64,000 bases of DNA from JAMXLO01 sp963832895 (GCA_963832895.1 CAWHVQ010000017.1:42798-106797); one strand, 5' to 3'; shown: positions 29,006 to 37,887, numbered from the stretch's first letter. Made by a program: numbers and translations. Notes: a model not told the origin generated them from the sequence alone.

Positions 29006-29686
29006 CTAGGCCGCCGCGAGCGCGTCAAACAGAGGCTTGCCGTCGGTGCTGCCCATCAGTGCATCGACGCAATTCTCGGGATGCGGCATCAGACCAAGCA
29101 CGCGCAGGTTGGGCGAAAGGATGCCGGCGATGCTGCGCGCACTGCCGTTGCGATTGGCCTCCGGGGTAACCTCGCCTGAGGACGTGGCATAGCGCAGCGC
29201 CACCAACCCCTCGCCTTCCAGCCGGTCCAGCATCGCCGCATCGGCGAAGTAATTGCCGTCACCGTGCGCCATCACCGCGCGAAACACCTGCCCGCGCTGA
29301 TACCGGCTGGTGAAGACGGTGTCGGCACGGTCAACTCGCAGATGGCAGTCCATCGACAGAAAGCGCAGCGAGGCGTTACGCAGCAGCGCGCCCGGCAGCA
29401 GGCCGGCCTCGGTGAGGATCTGAAAGCCGTTGCAAACGCCCAGCAGGTAGCCGCCGCGCGCGACGTGCTCGCGCACCGCCGCCATCACCGGCGAATGCGC
29501 GGCCATCGCGCCGCAGCGCAGGTAGTCGCCGTGCGAGAAGCCGCCCGGTATCACGATCAGGTCGAGACCCGTGAGATCGGTCTCCCTGTGCCAAACCATG
29601 CGCGGCTCTGTCCCCGAACGGCGCAGAGCGATCGCCATGTCGCGCTCGCGGTTGATACCGGGGAAGATGACGATGCCAACCTTCAT
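29006..29686 (-). CDS. purQ: Phosphoribosylformylglycinamidine synthase subunit PurQ
   Basis: A 226-residue class I glutamine amidotransferase supplying ammonia to PurL. The nucleophile is Cys85 in LLGVCNGFQIL, with VIPGGFSHGDYLR upstream and the catalytic His/Glu in LMPHPENC. The start MKVGIVIFPG matches the family. It is separated from purS by 51 bases that hold a half copy of the GC-rich repeat element, and from purL by the oppositely oriented Uma2 gene. Confidence 0.95.
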   Translation of the reverse strand: MKVGIVIFPGINRERDMAIALRRSGTEPRMVWHRETDLTGLDLIVIPGGFSHGDYLRCGAMAAHSPVMAAVREHVARGGYLLGVCNGFQILTEAGLLPGALLRNASLRFLSMDCHLRVDRADTVFTSRYQRGQVFRAVMAHGDGNYFADAAMLDRLEGEGLVALRYATSSGEVTPEANRNGSARSIAGILSPNLRVLGLMPHPENCVDALMGSTDGKPLFDALAAA

Positions 29687-29700
29687 GGGCGCCCAACCCA

Positions 29701-29726
29701 CCCCTCTCCCGCAGGGGGAGGGGGAG
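29701..29726. repeat. Half unit of the GC-rich inverted-repeat family between purS and purQ
   Basis: The sequence CTCTCCCGCAGGGGGAGGG and its flanks match one arm of the elements at 3348 and 25100. The second inverted arm is missing. It lies in the intergenic gap close to the purQ start and could fold on the mRNA. Confidence 0.65.
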
Positions 29727-29737
29727 GAGGGGCAACG

Positions 29738-29980
29738 TCACGCATCCACCAACACCCGAAAGCTCTCGATCACCGTGTTCGCCAGCAGCTTCCGCGCCAT
29801 CTCTTCGGCGGCGATGCGGGCACGTTCCGGATCGCTCTCCGCCAGCTCGAGTTCGATCACCTTCCCAGCCCGCACCTCGCCGACATTGCCGAAGCCCAGG
29901 GTGTGCAGCGCGTGACCGATCGCCTTGCCCTGCGGATCCAGCACGCCGGGCTTCAGCATCACCGTCACGGTGGCCTTCAC
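29738..29980 (-). CDS. purS: Phosphoribosylformylglycinamidine synthase subunit PurS
   Basis: An 80-residue protein bridging PurL and PurQ in the FGAM synthase complex and aiding ammonia transfer. MLKPGVLDPQGKAI and the LGFGNVGEVRAGK segment are diagnostic. Its ATG overlaps the purC stop by four bases (ATGA), so purC-purS-purQ are cotranscribed. Confidence 0.95.
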   Translation of the reverse strand: MKATVTVMLKPGVLDPQGKAIGHALHTLGFGNVGEVRAGKVIELELAESDPERARIAAEEMARKLLANTVIESFRVLVDA

Positions 29981-30741
29981 TGCATAAGCTCCGGGCCCTT
30001 CATGTCGCGCACGCCCGCCTCCGGCAGAATGCCAAGCCGCTTGGCTACCTCCTGGTACGCCTCCTCGACCTTGCCGAGATCGCGGCGGAAGCGATCCTTG
30101 TCCATCTTTTCATTGGTCTTCGAGTTCCACAGCCGGCAATTGTCCGGGCTGATCTCGTCGGCCAGAACGATGCGCATCTCCTCGTTCTCCCACAGCCGGC
30201 CGAACTCCAGCTTGAAGTCCACCAGCGTGATGCCGACGCCGAGAAACAAGCCGGCCAGGAAGTCGTTGATCCGCAAGGTCAGTGCCACGATGTCGTCGAT
30301 ATCGGCGGCGTTGGCCCAACCGAAGCAGGTGATGTGCTCCTCGGACACGATCGGGTCCTCGAGCGCATCATTCTTGTAGTAGTATTCGATGATGGAGCGC
30401 GGCAGCCTTGTGCCCTCCGGGATGCCGAGCCGCTTGGACAGGCTGCCTGCCGCGACGTTGCGGACGACCACCTCGAGCGGAATGATCTCCACCTCGCGAA
30501 TGAGTTGCTCGCGCATGTTCAGCCGGCGGACGAAGTGGGTCGGGATGCCGATCTCAGCCAGCCGCATCATCAGGTATTCGCTGATGCGGTTGTTGAGCAC
30601 GCCCTTGCCGGTGATCACACCCTTCTTCTGGGCGTTGAAGGCGGTGGCGTCGTCCTTGAAATACTGCACGAGGGTGCCCGGCTCCGGGCCCTCGAACAGG
30701 ATTTTGGCCTTCCCTTCGTAGAGCTGGCGGCGGCGGGCCAT
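29977..30741 (-). CDS. purC: Phosphoribosylaminoimidazole-succinocarboxamide (SAICAR) synthase
   Basis: A 254-residue enzyme that ligates aspartate to CAIR with ATP. The start MARRRQLYEGKAKILFEG gives normal length. Conserved are KKGVITGKGVLNNRISEYLM, the EVVVRNVAAGSL loop and VDFKLEFGR and DEISPDNCRLW. The frame is open 36 codons further upstream, but that part lacks homology. First gene of purC-purS-purQ. Confidence 0.95.
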   Translation of the reverse strand: MARRRQLYEGKAKILFEGPEPGTLVQYFKDDATAFNAQKKGVITGKGVLNNRISEYLMMRLAEIGIPTHFVRRLNMREQLIREVEIIPLEVVVRNVAAGSLSKRLGIPEGTRLPRSIIEYYYKNDALEDPIVSEEHITCFGWANAADIDDIVALTLRINDFLAGLFLGVGITLVDFKLEFGRLWENEEMRIVLADEISPDNCRLWNSKTNEKMDKDRFRRDLGKVEEAYQEVAKRLGILPEAGVRDMKGPELMQ

Positions 30742-30841
30742 CGCGATCCCCTTTGGGCAGTACCGCCGTCCCGCCCGGCGTGGCCGGGACGGCTGGGTTG
30801 GATATAGCAGCGCATGGCCCCGGCCGCCATGCCGTGGCTCA

Positions 30842-31570
30842 TCAGACAAGGCTGAACGGCGCCTCGTCTGGTGCTCCGGTTGCGAACAGCCAGACCGGGG
30901 GACCAGCCTGAGGGATAGCCAGCAGCGAGGAACAGACCGTGCCGAACCCGGCCCGCGGCACCACGTTCATCTGCTCACCCGCATCTCCGCCGCGGTCGGC
31001 CAGGATTTCCTGCCAGGCCTGCCAGCCCCGTATCGTGTCCGGGGGCGCCCTGGGCGCCTCGGCCGCCTGGAATCGCGCCAGGTGGCGGGCAACCCGGGGG
31101 CTTTCCGGATCGTCCGGATCATGCGCGGTGACCATGTGGAGGCCCGCGGCCAGACGCCTGGCCTCGGGATGGCCGTGGCCGAGGCCACGCACGAAGGTCG
31201 CCCCGGCCCGGTCGGCCAGCACCAGGTTGAAGCTGCGCCAGGCGCCCGCATCGACAGTGGCGATGGCTGCGGCGGCCGCATCGGCCGACTGGTGCTTCAG
31301 TGCCAGAAGCGGCAGTTCACCGCGGCTTCGCTTGCCGGCGGCCGGCCCCAGACTGCCCGGACGGTTCAGGACCGCGGCGACCACGCCCTCGCGGTTCACG
31401 CCCATCCACGTGCCGCCCCCCGAACGGTCGCGTCCCGCAATGACGCCCGGGTAGTCCGGCCAGTGTTCGGCTGGCGGATCCCATGCGCGGTTCAGCATCT
31501 CATCGCGGTTGGCGGCGAGCACGAGCGGCCAGGGATGGCCGGGACGGATCAGGACGACGACGGTGCACAT
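30842..31570 (-). CDS. NRDE family protein (TANGO2-like)
   Basis: A 242-residue DUF833 protein. The start MCTVVVLI places the conserved Cys at position 2, as in Ntn-hydrolase-like members, and LAANRDEMLNRAWDPP is the family signature. SGGGTWMGVNREGVVAAVLN and SFNLVLAD follow. The biochemical activity is unknown; human TANGO2 is tied to lipid/haem metabolism. It lies 100 bases from purC with its stop facing it, on the same strand. Confidence 0.85.
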   Translation of the reverse strand: MCTVVVLIRPGHPWPLVLAANRDEMLNRAWDPPAEHWPDYPGVIAGRDRSGGGTWMGVNREGVVAAVLNRPGSLGPAAGKRSRGELPLLALKHQSADAAAAAIATVDAGAWRSFNLVLADRAGATFVRGLGHGHPEARRLAAGLHMVTAHDPDDPESPRVARHLARFQAAEAPRAPPDTIRGWQAWQEILADRGGDAGEQMNVVPRAGFGTVCSSLLAIPQAGPPVWLFATGAPDEAPFSLV

Positions 31571-31740
31571 ACTGCCGGTGACGGAGGTGGTCCGGGCCAT
31601 ACGTCACAACTGGCAATGCCCGTCAATTTCCAGATTATCCGTCACTCGGGCGGGACGATCCTGGGAGGAGTTTGCCAGCTACGCGACGAAGTGTTCCTGC
31701 ATCCATCTGCGCCGCGAGCCCGGTAAGAACTGGTGGACCG

Positions 31741-32133
31741 TTAGACCGGGCTGATCCGTTCCCAGGTCAGCTCGCGATGATGCAGCACGCCGTCGATGTC
31801 GCGCGGTGGCGGCTTCAGGACCATACGGTCACCGTCGAACCGCACGCCACGGACCTGTGCGGTGCCGATCAGCGCCGGGTTGGGTGCGGCATCGACATGT
31901 GTGGTCAAGGTCGCGCCGTCAAACGTGTAGTCGCCACAATAGCCGCCATACTCGCGCCTGGTGCCAGCGGGCAGGTCCGCGCGTCCGTCGGAGAGCGCGG
32001 CCATCATCCGCCTGTCCGCAGTGAACACGATGCGACCGATCGCCTGCGGCCCGTACGGCAACGGCAATGGCCGACCCTCGGCATCGAGCGACTTCGCTGC
32101 GACCAGACGCCAGGTTCCGACAATGTCCGGCAT
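31741..32133 (-). CDS. Lipocalin-like domain protein
   Basis: A 130-residue protein opening MPDIVGTWRLVAAKSLDAEG and containing GRIVFTADRRMMAALSDGRAD, the pattern of the lipocalin-like PF13924 family: a small beta-barrel protein with no known enzyme activity. AAAAGGAGGAAAC lies before the ATG, an unusually strong ribosome-binding site. There is no clear operon partner; 170-190 bases separate it from each neighbour. Confidence 0.75.
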   Translation of the reverse strand: MPDIVGTWRLVAAKSLDAEGRPLPLPYGPQAIGRIVFTADRRMMAALSDGRADLPAGTRREYGGYCGDYTFDGATLTTHVDAAPNPALIGTAQVRGVRFDGDRMVLKPPPRDIDGVLHHRELTWERISPV

Positions 32134-32323
32134 TGTTTCCTCCTTTTCGCGGATGTTCGTGAATGGATGTTCACGCGGCCGCCCCGATCGTCTCCTGCGG
32201 ACGGTTGCGGCGGTAGCTGCCCACCCAACTGCAGACAGCTATGGACAGCGAAGCGGCTCATCATACCACGCACGGCCGCACCAGAAAGTCAGCTGGGACT
32301 CTGCCGGGAACAGGCCTGGACGC

Positions 32324-33655
32324 CTAATCGAACACACGGCCGAAGATGTGGTCCACCTGCGCCAGGTGAGCCTTCCCGTCCAGCGCCGCATCAAGTTCCG
32401 CCGCCGAAACGTGCCGCGCCACGTCCGGATCGGCGAGCAGGTTGTCGCGGAAGCTGCGCCCCTCCGGTGTGCCCAGCCTTTCCCATGTCGCCATCGCATT
32501 GCGCTGCACGATTGCGTAGGCGCCCTCGCGGGAAATCCCCGTGCGTGTGAGCGCCAGCAGAACTTCGCCGGAATGCACGACGCCGCCGAGGCTCTCCAGG
32601 TTCACCGCCATTCGCTCCGGATGCACCACCAGGCGCTCGATCATCCCTGCCAGTCGCACCAGGGAGAAATCCAGCGCGATCGTCGCATCCGGTCCGATCA
32701 CGCGCTCGACGCTGGAGTGACTGATGTCGCGCTCATGCCACAGCGCGACATTCTCGAGCGCCGGCACCACAGCGGCGCGAATCAGGCGCGCCAGGCCTGT
32801 CAGATTCTCGCTCAGCACAGGGTTCCGCTTATGCGGCATGGCCGAGGAGCCCTTCTGACCGGGGTGAAAGAATTCCTCGGCCTCACGCACCTCGCTGCGC
32901 TGCAGATGCCGCACCTCGGTCGCCAGCCGTTCGATGCCGCTGGCGATCACAGCGAGTGTGGCGAAGAACATCGCATGGCGGTCGCGCGGAATGACCTGCG
33001 TGGAGACAGTCTCCGCGGTCAGGCCCAGCTTTGCGGCGACATACTCCTCCACGCCCGGATCGATATGCGCGAACGTGCCAACGGCGCCGGAAATCGCTGC
33101 CACCGCCACCTCGGAACGCGCCGCCACCAGGCGCGCACGGTCGCGGGCGAACTCGGCATAGTGCCCGGCGAGTTTCAACCCGAACGTCGTGGGTTCGGCG
33201 TGGATGCCGTGGCTACGCCCGATGGTTAGTGTGTATTTGTGCTTGAGCGCTCGCGCCTTCAGCGCGGCCAGCACCGCATCGAGGTCCTGCAGCAAGAGGT
33301 CCGTCGCCTGGGTGAGCTGCACCGACAGACAGGTGTCGAGCACGTCCGAACTCGTCATGCCCTGGTGCAGGAACCGGCTATCCTCGCCGATAGCCTCGGC
33401 CAGCCAGGTGAGGAAGGCAATCACGTCGTGCCGCGTCTCGCGCTCGATCGCGTCGATCCGCTCGATGTCTGCCTCGCTGATGGCCCCGACCTTCGGGCCG
33501 CCCTTCTCGCGAATCGCGTGGGCGGCGCTCGCCGGGATCAGACCAGATTCGGCCATCCCTTCGGCGGCCAACGCCTCGATCTCAAACCAGATGCGATAAC
33601 GGTTGGCAGGCGCCCAGATGGCCGCCATCTCGGGTCTGGTGTAACGCGGAACCAT
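32324..33655 (-). CDS. purB: Adenylosuccinate lyase
   Basis: A 443-residue fumarase/aspartase-superfamily enzyme acting twice in purine synthesis (SAICAR to AICAR, adenylosuccinate to AMP). The signature loop GSSAMPHKRNP is intact, with the base-bearing loop TIGRSHGIHAEPTTFG and QGMTSSDVLDTCL. The start MVPRYTRPEM is at 33655 and matches the family; upstream in-frame codons overlap the TerC-like gene on the other strand. It complements the nearby purC/L/Q/S. Confidence 0.95.
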   Translation of the reverse strand: MVPRYTRPEMAAIWAPANRYRIWFEIEALAAEGMAESGLIPASAAHAIREKGGPKVGAISEADIERIDAIERETRHDVIAFLTWLAEAIGEDSRFLHQGMTSSDVLDTCLSVQLTQATDLLLQDLDAVLAALKARALKHKYTLTIGRSHGIHAEPTTFGLKLAGHYAEFARDRARLVAARSEVAVAAISGAVGTFAHIDPGVEEYVAAKLGLTAETVSTQVIPRDRHAMFFATLAVIASGIERLATEVRHLQRSEVREAEEFFHPGQKGSSAMPHKRNPVLSENLTGLARLIRAAVVPALENVALWHERDISHSSVERVIGPDATIALDFSLVRLAGMIERLVVHPERMAVNLESLGGVVHSGEVLLALTRTGISREGAYAIVQRNAMATWERLGTPEGRSFRDNLLADPDVARHVSAAELDAALDGKAHLAQVDHIFGRVFD

Positions 33656-33725
33656 CGCTGCCCTGTCCCGTGCTGGTGAGAGGCCAGCTAGACCGTTGCG
33701 CCGGTGGCTGACAAGGGCAAACCGC

Positions 33726-34328
33726 TTGGACCAGATTGCACTGACCGCCGACCTTGCCGCGCTGGCGCAGGTTATCGTGATCGACGTCACGCTGGCCGGC
33801 GACAATGCCATCGTGGTCGGGATGGCGGTTGCCGGCCTGCGCGCGCACCAGAAGCGACCTGCCATCCTGTTCGGCATTCTCGGCGCGACGGCGATCCGCA
33901 TCGCTCTGGGCGCCATCGCGCTGAAGCTGCTGGCGGTTATCGGATTGCTTCTCGCCGGCGGTCTGCTGCTGCTCTGGGTGTGCTGGAGGATGTTTCGCGA
34001 ACTGCGCCGCCAGCGTGGTCACGAAACCTCGGAGACCGCTGGGCACAAGACGCTGGGCCAGGCGATGACCCAGATCATCCTGGCCGATGTCTCGATGAGT
34101 CTGGACAACGTGCTTGCCGTGGCCGGCGCTGCACATGGCAGCACCTGGGTACTGGCGGTCGGGTTGCTGCTGTCGGTTGTGCTGATGGGGGTTGCCGCCA
34201 ACCTGATCGCGAGCGTACTCGAGCGCCTGCGATGGATCTCCTGGATCGGCCTCGCAATCGTGCTCTATATCGCCGTGACGATGATCTGGCACGGCGCACA
34301 CGAGGTCGCCGGAGCCATCCGCGCCTGA
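33726..34328 (+). CDS. TerC/YjbE-type integral membrane protein
   Basis: About 200 residues and six to seven transmembrane helices. Two symmetric acidic motifs, DVTLAGDNAIVVGMAVAGL and DVSMSLDNVLAVAGAA, are the metal-binding signatures of the TerC superfamily; relatives export manganese or assist metal loading of exoenzymes. The TTG at 33726 fits homology; another TTG ten codons upstream is also possible. It is divergent from purB across about 70 bases. The substrate metal is not determinable. Confidence 0.82.
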   Translation: MDQIALTADLAALAQVIVIDVTLAGDNAIVVGMAVAGLRAHQKRPAILFGILGATAIRIALGAIALKLLAVIGLLLAGGLLLLWVCWRMFRELRRQRGHETSETAGHKTLGQAMTQIILADVSMSLDNVLAVAGAAHGSTWVLAVGLLLSVVLMGVAANLIASVLERLRWISWIGLAIVLYIAVTMIWHGAHEVAGAIRA

Positions 34329-34473
34329 TCGCGCTGTCTTGATCGCTCATGAGCCGCTCACGGCAAAGCGAACGCTCGCGGACCGAATTTCGCCACGAAC
34401 TCTGGCCCTTCTGCAAATGTCGAAACGTCCTTCGACAAAGTCATGCACCATTGTTCGCGGGGGAGTGAGCATC

Positions 34474-35190
34474 ATGCCGAACCGGAGACCAATTCTGATC
34501 GTCGAGGACGACGAAACGCTGCGGAATATGCTTACTGAATGCCTCGACGAAACGCTTGAATTCACTGTGAGCGCGGCAGCTAGCATCGAGGCAGCTGAAA
34601 AGATTCTTGGCCATGAGGACACGCATTTTGATGCAGTGATCCTTGACATCGGCCTGCCTGATGGCGACGGGCGCGACTATTGCGCCAGGCTGCGACGGCA
34701 GGGGCACAGCATGCCGGTCATCATGCTGACCGGCGCAAACGAGGAGACGGATGTGGTGCGCGGGCTAAACTCCGGCGCCAGCGACTACGTCGCGAAACCG
34801 TTCCGTGCCAGCGAGCTTCTGGCTCGCCTGCGGGCACAGATGCGGATCTTCGACCGCAGCGAGCAGGCGGTGTTCCCGGTTGGGCCATACACCTTCCGCC
34901 CTGCGAAGAAGCTGCTGCAGGATGTTGCGAACAACAAGCGAATCCGCCTGACCGACAAGGAGACGGCAGTACTCAAGTTCCTCTATCGCTCGGAAGCGGC
35001 GGTGAACCGGCAGATCCTGATGCATGAGGTGTGGGGGTACAACGCAACCGTCACAACCCATACCTTGGAGACGCACATCTACCGGCTGCGCCAGAAGATC
35101 GAGCCCGATCCGGCGCACCCATCACTGTTGGTGACCGAGGGCGGCGGCTACCGCCTACGTCCCGAAGCCGCACCAGTCGGGCGGTGGTGA
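34474..35190 (+). CDS. OmpR/PhoB-type response regulator
   Basis: A 238-residue regulator: receiver with the phospho-Asp in AVILDIGLPDGDG and the switch Lys in VAKPF, then a winged-helix DNA-binding domain (LTDKETAVLKFLYRSE, VTTHTLETHIYRLRQKIE). GGGGGAG lies before the ATG at 34474. No kinase gene is next to it, so it is an orphan; the cognate kinase might be one of the hybrid kinases in the window, but nothing shows that. A hairpin follows the stop. Confidence 0.88.
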   Translation: MPNRRPILIVEDDETLRNMLTECLDETLEFTVSAAASIEAAEKILGHEDTHFDAVILDIGLPDGDGRDYCARLRRQGHSMPVIMLTGANEETDVVRGLNSGASDYVAKPFRASELLARLRAQMRIFDRSEQAVFPVGPYTFRPAKKLLQDVANNKRIRLTDKETAVLKFLYRSEAAVNRQILMHEVWGYNATVTTHTLETHIYRLRQKIEPDPAHPSLLVTEGGGYRLRPEAAPVGRW

Positions 35191-35196
35191 CAGACC

Positions 35197-35225
35197 AGGA
35201 GGCTCTGCCCGATACAGAGCCTCCT
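35197..35225 (+). terminator. Stem-loop after the OmpR-type regulator
   Basis: An 11-bp perfect inverted repeat AGGAGGCTCTG / CAGAGCCTCCT with a seven-base loop begins seven bases after the stop. There is no downstream T-run, so it may be a weak or Rho-assisted terminator, or an mRNA-stabilising hairpin. Confidence 0.55.
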
Positions 35226-35313
35226 CCAGTGGGGTCCTGACACTCCGCCCCGGCGGTCCTATCTTGCATTCATCACCCCCGCGCAGGCGGGGGCAGGGCA
35301 AGGAGGACCCGCC

Positions 35314-36792
35314 ATGCTGAACCCGACCTCTCCGCTGCCGTTGAAGGACCCGACGCTGTTCCGTCAGGCCAATTACGTCGACGGCAAATGGGTACAGGCC
35401 GATAGCGAACGTACGATCGTGGTGAAGAACCCGGCGACCGGCGAGCCGATCGGCGAGGTGCCGGCACTCGGTGCGGCCGAGACGCGCCGTGCCATCGAGG
35501 CGGCTCATCGCGCGCAGGGCGCCTGGCGAGCGATGCTGGCGAAGGACCGCGCGGCGATCCTGCGCAAGATCAACGACCTCATGCTGGCGAATGCCGATGA
35601 CCTCGCGGTGATCATGACTGCCGAGCAGGGCAAGCCGCTCGCCGAGAGCAAGGGCGAAATTGCCTATGCCGCCAGCTTCATCGAGTGGTTCGCCGAGGAG
35701 GGCAAGCGCATCTACGGCGACACGATCCCGCAGAATGCCAAGGGTCGCCGCATCCTCGTGCTGAAGGAACCGATCGGCGTGTTCGCCGCCATCACGCCGT
35801 GGAATTTTCCGGCCGCGATGATTACCCGCAAGGCAGGTCCGGGGTGGGCGGCGGGCTGCACCGGCGTGATCCGCCCGGCAAGCCAAACGCCGTTCTCCGC
35901 GCTCGCGCTCGCTGTCCTGGCTGAGCGGGCGGGGATGCCGGCGGGCGTGTGCAACGTCATCACCGGGCCGTCGGGCGAGACAGGGGCGGAACTGACCTCG
36001 AATCCGCTCGTGCGCAAGCTGACGTTCACCGGGTCCACCGAGGTGGGCGCCAAGCTGCTCGCGCAGTGTGCGCCGACGATCAAGAAGACCAGCATGGAGC
36101 TTGGCGGCAACGCGCCGTTCATCGTCTTCGACGATGCGGACCTCGACGCCGCGGTCGCTGGCGCAATGGCGAGTAAGTACCGCAACACCGGTCAGACCTG
36201 CGTCTGTGCCAACCGCATTCTGGTGCAGGACGGCGTCTACGACGTGTTCGCGGCGAAGCTGAAGGCCGCGGTGGAGGCAATGAAGGTCGGCAACGGCATG
36301 GAGCCGGGCGTCAGCCAGGGACCGCTGATCAACGCCGATGCGGTGAAGAAGGTCGAGGAACATATCGCGGACGCGCTGAAGCGCGGTGCCTCGGTGGTAA
36401 CTGGCGGGCATCGCCACAAGCTTGGCGGCACGTTCTTCGAACCGACCATCCTCGCCAACGTGCCGAATGACGCGATGATCTTCCGTGAGGAGACGTTCGG
36501 ACCGGTGGCGCCGCTGTTCCGTTTCAAGACCGAGGAGGAGGCGATCAGCCTCGCCAACGATACCGAGTTCGGCCTGGCATCGTATTTCTATGCACGCGAC
36601 GTGGGGCGGATCTTCCGCGTGGCCGAGGCGCTGGAATACGGCATCATCGGCATCAACGAGGGAATCATCTCGACGGAGGTCGCGCCGTTCGGCGGCATGA
36701 AGTCGTCGGGCCTCGGGCGCGAGGGCTCCAAGTACGGGATCGAGGATTACCTGGAAATCAAATACCTGACCTTGGGCGGCATCGGGACCTGA
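35314..36792 (+). CDS. gabD: NAD(P)-dependent succinate-semialdehyde dehydrogenase
   Basis: A 492-residue aldehyde dehydrogenase of the GabD type, oxidising succinate semialdehyde to succinate at the end of the GABA shunt. The catalytic nucleophile is Cys296 in NTGQTCVCANR, and the general base is Glu262 in MELGGNAPF; the NAD-site TPWNFPAAMITRK and C-terminal PFGGMKSSGLGREG fit. AAGGAGG precedes the ATG, and a GC hairpin (about 35276-35293) lies in the leader. A strong stem-loop follows the stop. No GABA transaminase is adjacent; other semialdehydes are possible substrates. Confidence 0.9.
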   Translation: MLNPTSPLPLKDPTLFRQANYVDGKWVQADSERTIVVKNPATGEPIGEVPALGAAETRRAIEAAHRAQGAWRAMLAKDRAAILRKINDLMLANADDLAVIMTAEQGKPLAESKGEIAYAASFIEWFAEEGKRIYGDTIPQNAKGRRILVLKEPIGVFAAITPWNFPAAMITRKAGPGWAAGCTGVIRPASQTPFSALALAVLAERAGMPAGVCNVITGPSGETGAELTSNPLVRKLTFTGSTEVGAKLLAQCAPTIKKTSMELGGNAPFIVFDDADLDAAVAGAMASKYRNTGQTCVCANRILVQDGVYDVFAAKLKAAVEAMKVGNGMEPGVSQGPLINADAVKKVEEHIADALKRGASVVTGGHRHKLGGTFFEPTILANVPNDAMIFREETFGPVAPLFRFKTEEEAISLANDTEFGLASYFYARDVGRIFRVAEALEYGIIGINEGIISTEVAPFGGMKSSGLGREGSKYGIEDYLEIKYLTLGGIGT

Positions 36793-36797
36793 CCGGA

Positions 36798-36838
36798 CAG
36801 AACCGCGGCGCGGTCTTTTCCCGCGCCCCGCGGTTCTG
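36798..36838 (+). terminator. Stem-loop after gabD
   Basis: Perfect 11-base arms CAGAACCGCGG / CCGCGGTTCTG enclose further GCGC pairing and a TTTT-containing loop, six bases after the gabD stop. No T-run follows. Confidence 0.6.
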
Positions 36839-36851
36839 GTAAATCAGGCCC

Positions 36852-37199
36852 ATGAAGTCATCCAAGCGTGACACGTTCAATGACCGGCTGAGTACGGCGG
36901 CGGAGGCGAAGGCCGCCCAGTTGGCAAAGTTCCGCGCCAAACCGGCGCCCGACAGTCCGGAGGCTCTCGAACGGCAGGCGGAACTCCAGGCGATCGCCAG
37001 CGCCCGTGAGGCGCGCAACGTTGAGCGCTGGGCCGCACGAGCGGCCGAAGCGGCGAAGCTGGCCGCCGAGGAGAGGGCTCGCGCGGCCGAGGAGGCAGCA
37101 CGCGCGGCAGAGGAGAAGGCGCGCGCCGCAGCCGCGGCACAGGAGCAAAAGGCGGCGCGCGACGCGCGTTACGCGGCGCGACGCGCCCGTCGCAAGTGA
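36852..37199 (+). CDS. DUF6481-like Ala/Glu/Arg-rich helical protein
   Basis: A 115-residue, highly charged protein. The N-terminal MKSSKRDTFNDRLSTAAEAK and residues up to 60 resemble small alphaproteobacterial DUF6481 proteins. Residues about 62-110 are almost pure Ala/Glu/Arg/Lys and would form one long helix or coiled coil, followed by a basic tail. No function is known. Ends five bases from the convergent small gene at 37204. Confidence 0.65.
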   Translation: MKSSKRDTFNDRLSTAAEAKAAQLAKFRAKPAPDSPEALERQAELQAIASAREARNVERWAARAAEAAKLAAEERARAAEEAARAAEEKARAAAAAQEQKAARDARYAARRARRK

Positions 37200-37203
37200 T
37201 CGC

Positions 37204-37530
37204 CTAGGATTTCGGCGGGCCCGTCATCCGGGCGAAGGCCATGCGGTCCTTGTTCTCGCGCATCAGCGCGGTGAAGCTGGGTATGGTGTCGAGGCCGAGA
37301 CCAAGCGGCAGCCCCGTGTCGGGGTCCGGCTGGACCCTCGGGTAGCTCTGGCCCGCGACCTTCTCCCATTTCCCGGCCGGCTTCTTCACCTCGAGGTTTA
37401 CGACCGTCGTCTTGAACGCCATACGGACGATCGCCTCCTTCGGCGAGGACGGCTTGGTCAGGCTCGGGCAGCCGGCAATCATCTGCCAGCCATTCGCCAA
37501 AGCCCAACTGGTCAGTTCGTCCTTGTCCAC
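37204..37530 (-). CDS. Hypothetical protein
   Basis: I do not recognise a family. 108 residues with ELTSWALANGWQMIAG near the N-terminus and VNLEVKKPAGKWEKVAGQ, a compact alpha/beta composition without signal peptide or membrane segment. The GTG at 37530 was chosen because GGGGGAA lies six bases before it. The next gene on this strand starts 286 bases upstream after a 19-base gap, so the two are probably cotranscribed. Confidence 0.6.
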   Translation of the reverse strand: MDKDELTSWALANGWQMIAGCPSLTKPSSPKEAIVRMAFKTTVVNLEVKKPAGKWEKVAGQSYPRVQPDPDTGLPLGLGLDTIPSFTALMRENKDRMAFARMTGPPKS

Positions 37531-37549
37531 GTCGGTTCCCCCTGGGCCT

Positions 37550-37816
37550 TCACGTCGTGTAACGCATCCGCGGCGCTCCACAACCGATAATGTCACTCAC
37601 AAGCCAGGGGCGGCCACCGCTTTGCAGGACGTGCCGCAACAGGGCGGCGGGCGCCCGTTGGAACAGAATGATCTTCCTGTCCTCACACCGCGCGTCAAGC
37701 ACGCGCCTGAGATCCGTCACCACGGCCACGCCTTCCCATTTCTCGGACAGAAAGTCGACGGCCCACTGACGCGCAGCCTGCTCCAGCTCTGGCATGGTGA
37801 GCATAAGGGTCTGCAT
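37550..37816 (-). CDS. Hypothetical small protein downstream of an FNR-type box
   Basis: 88 residues, no recognised family. It begins MQTLMLTMPELEQAARQWAV and contains DRKIILFQRAPAALLRHVL, an alpha/beta pattern without membrane segments; three Cys are present but not as a CxxC motif. GGGAGGG lies five bases before the ATG. The FNR/FixK-type box lies 58 bases upstream, and TAAAAT stands near a plausible -10 position, so expression is probably oxygen-responsive. Confidence 0.6.
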   Translation of the reverse strand: MQTLMLTMPELEQAARQWAVDFLSEKWEGVAVVTDLRRVLDARCEDRKIILFQRAPAALLRHVLQSGGRPWLVSDIIGCGAPRMRYTT

Positions 37817-37873
37817 CGAACCCTCCCAGCCCAATTACAATTTTACTTGTTGCACGCAACGGCCTGGCGAACA

Positions 37874-37887
37874 TTGATTTGGATCAA
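37874..37887. promoter_or_regulatory. FNR/FixK-type binding box
   Basis: TTGATTTGGATCAA is a perfect match to the TTGAT-N4-ATCAA consensus for FNR/Anr/FixK regulators. It lies in the 219-base divergent gap between the small gene at 37816 and the cytochrome c gene at 38036, where it could act on either strand. No other strong operator was seen in the gap. Confidence 0.75.
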
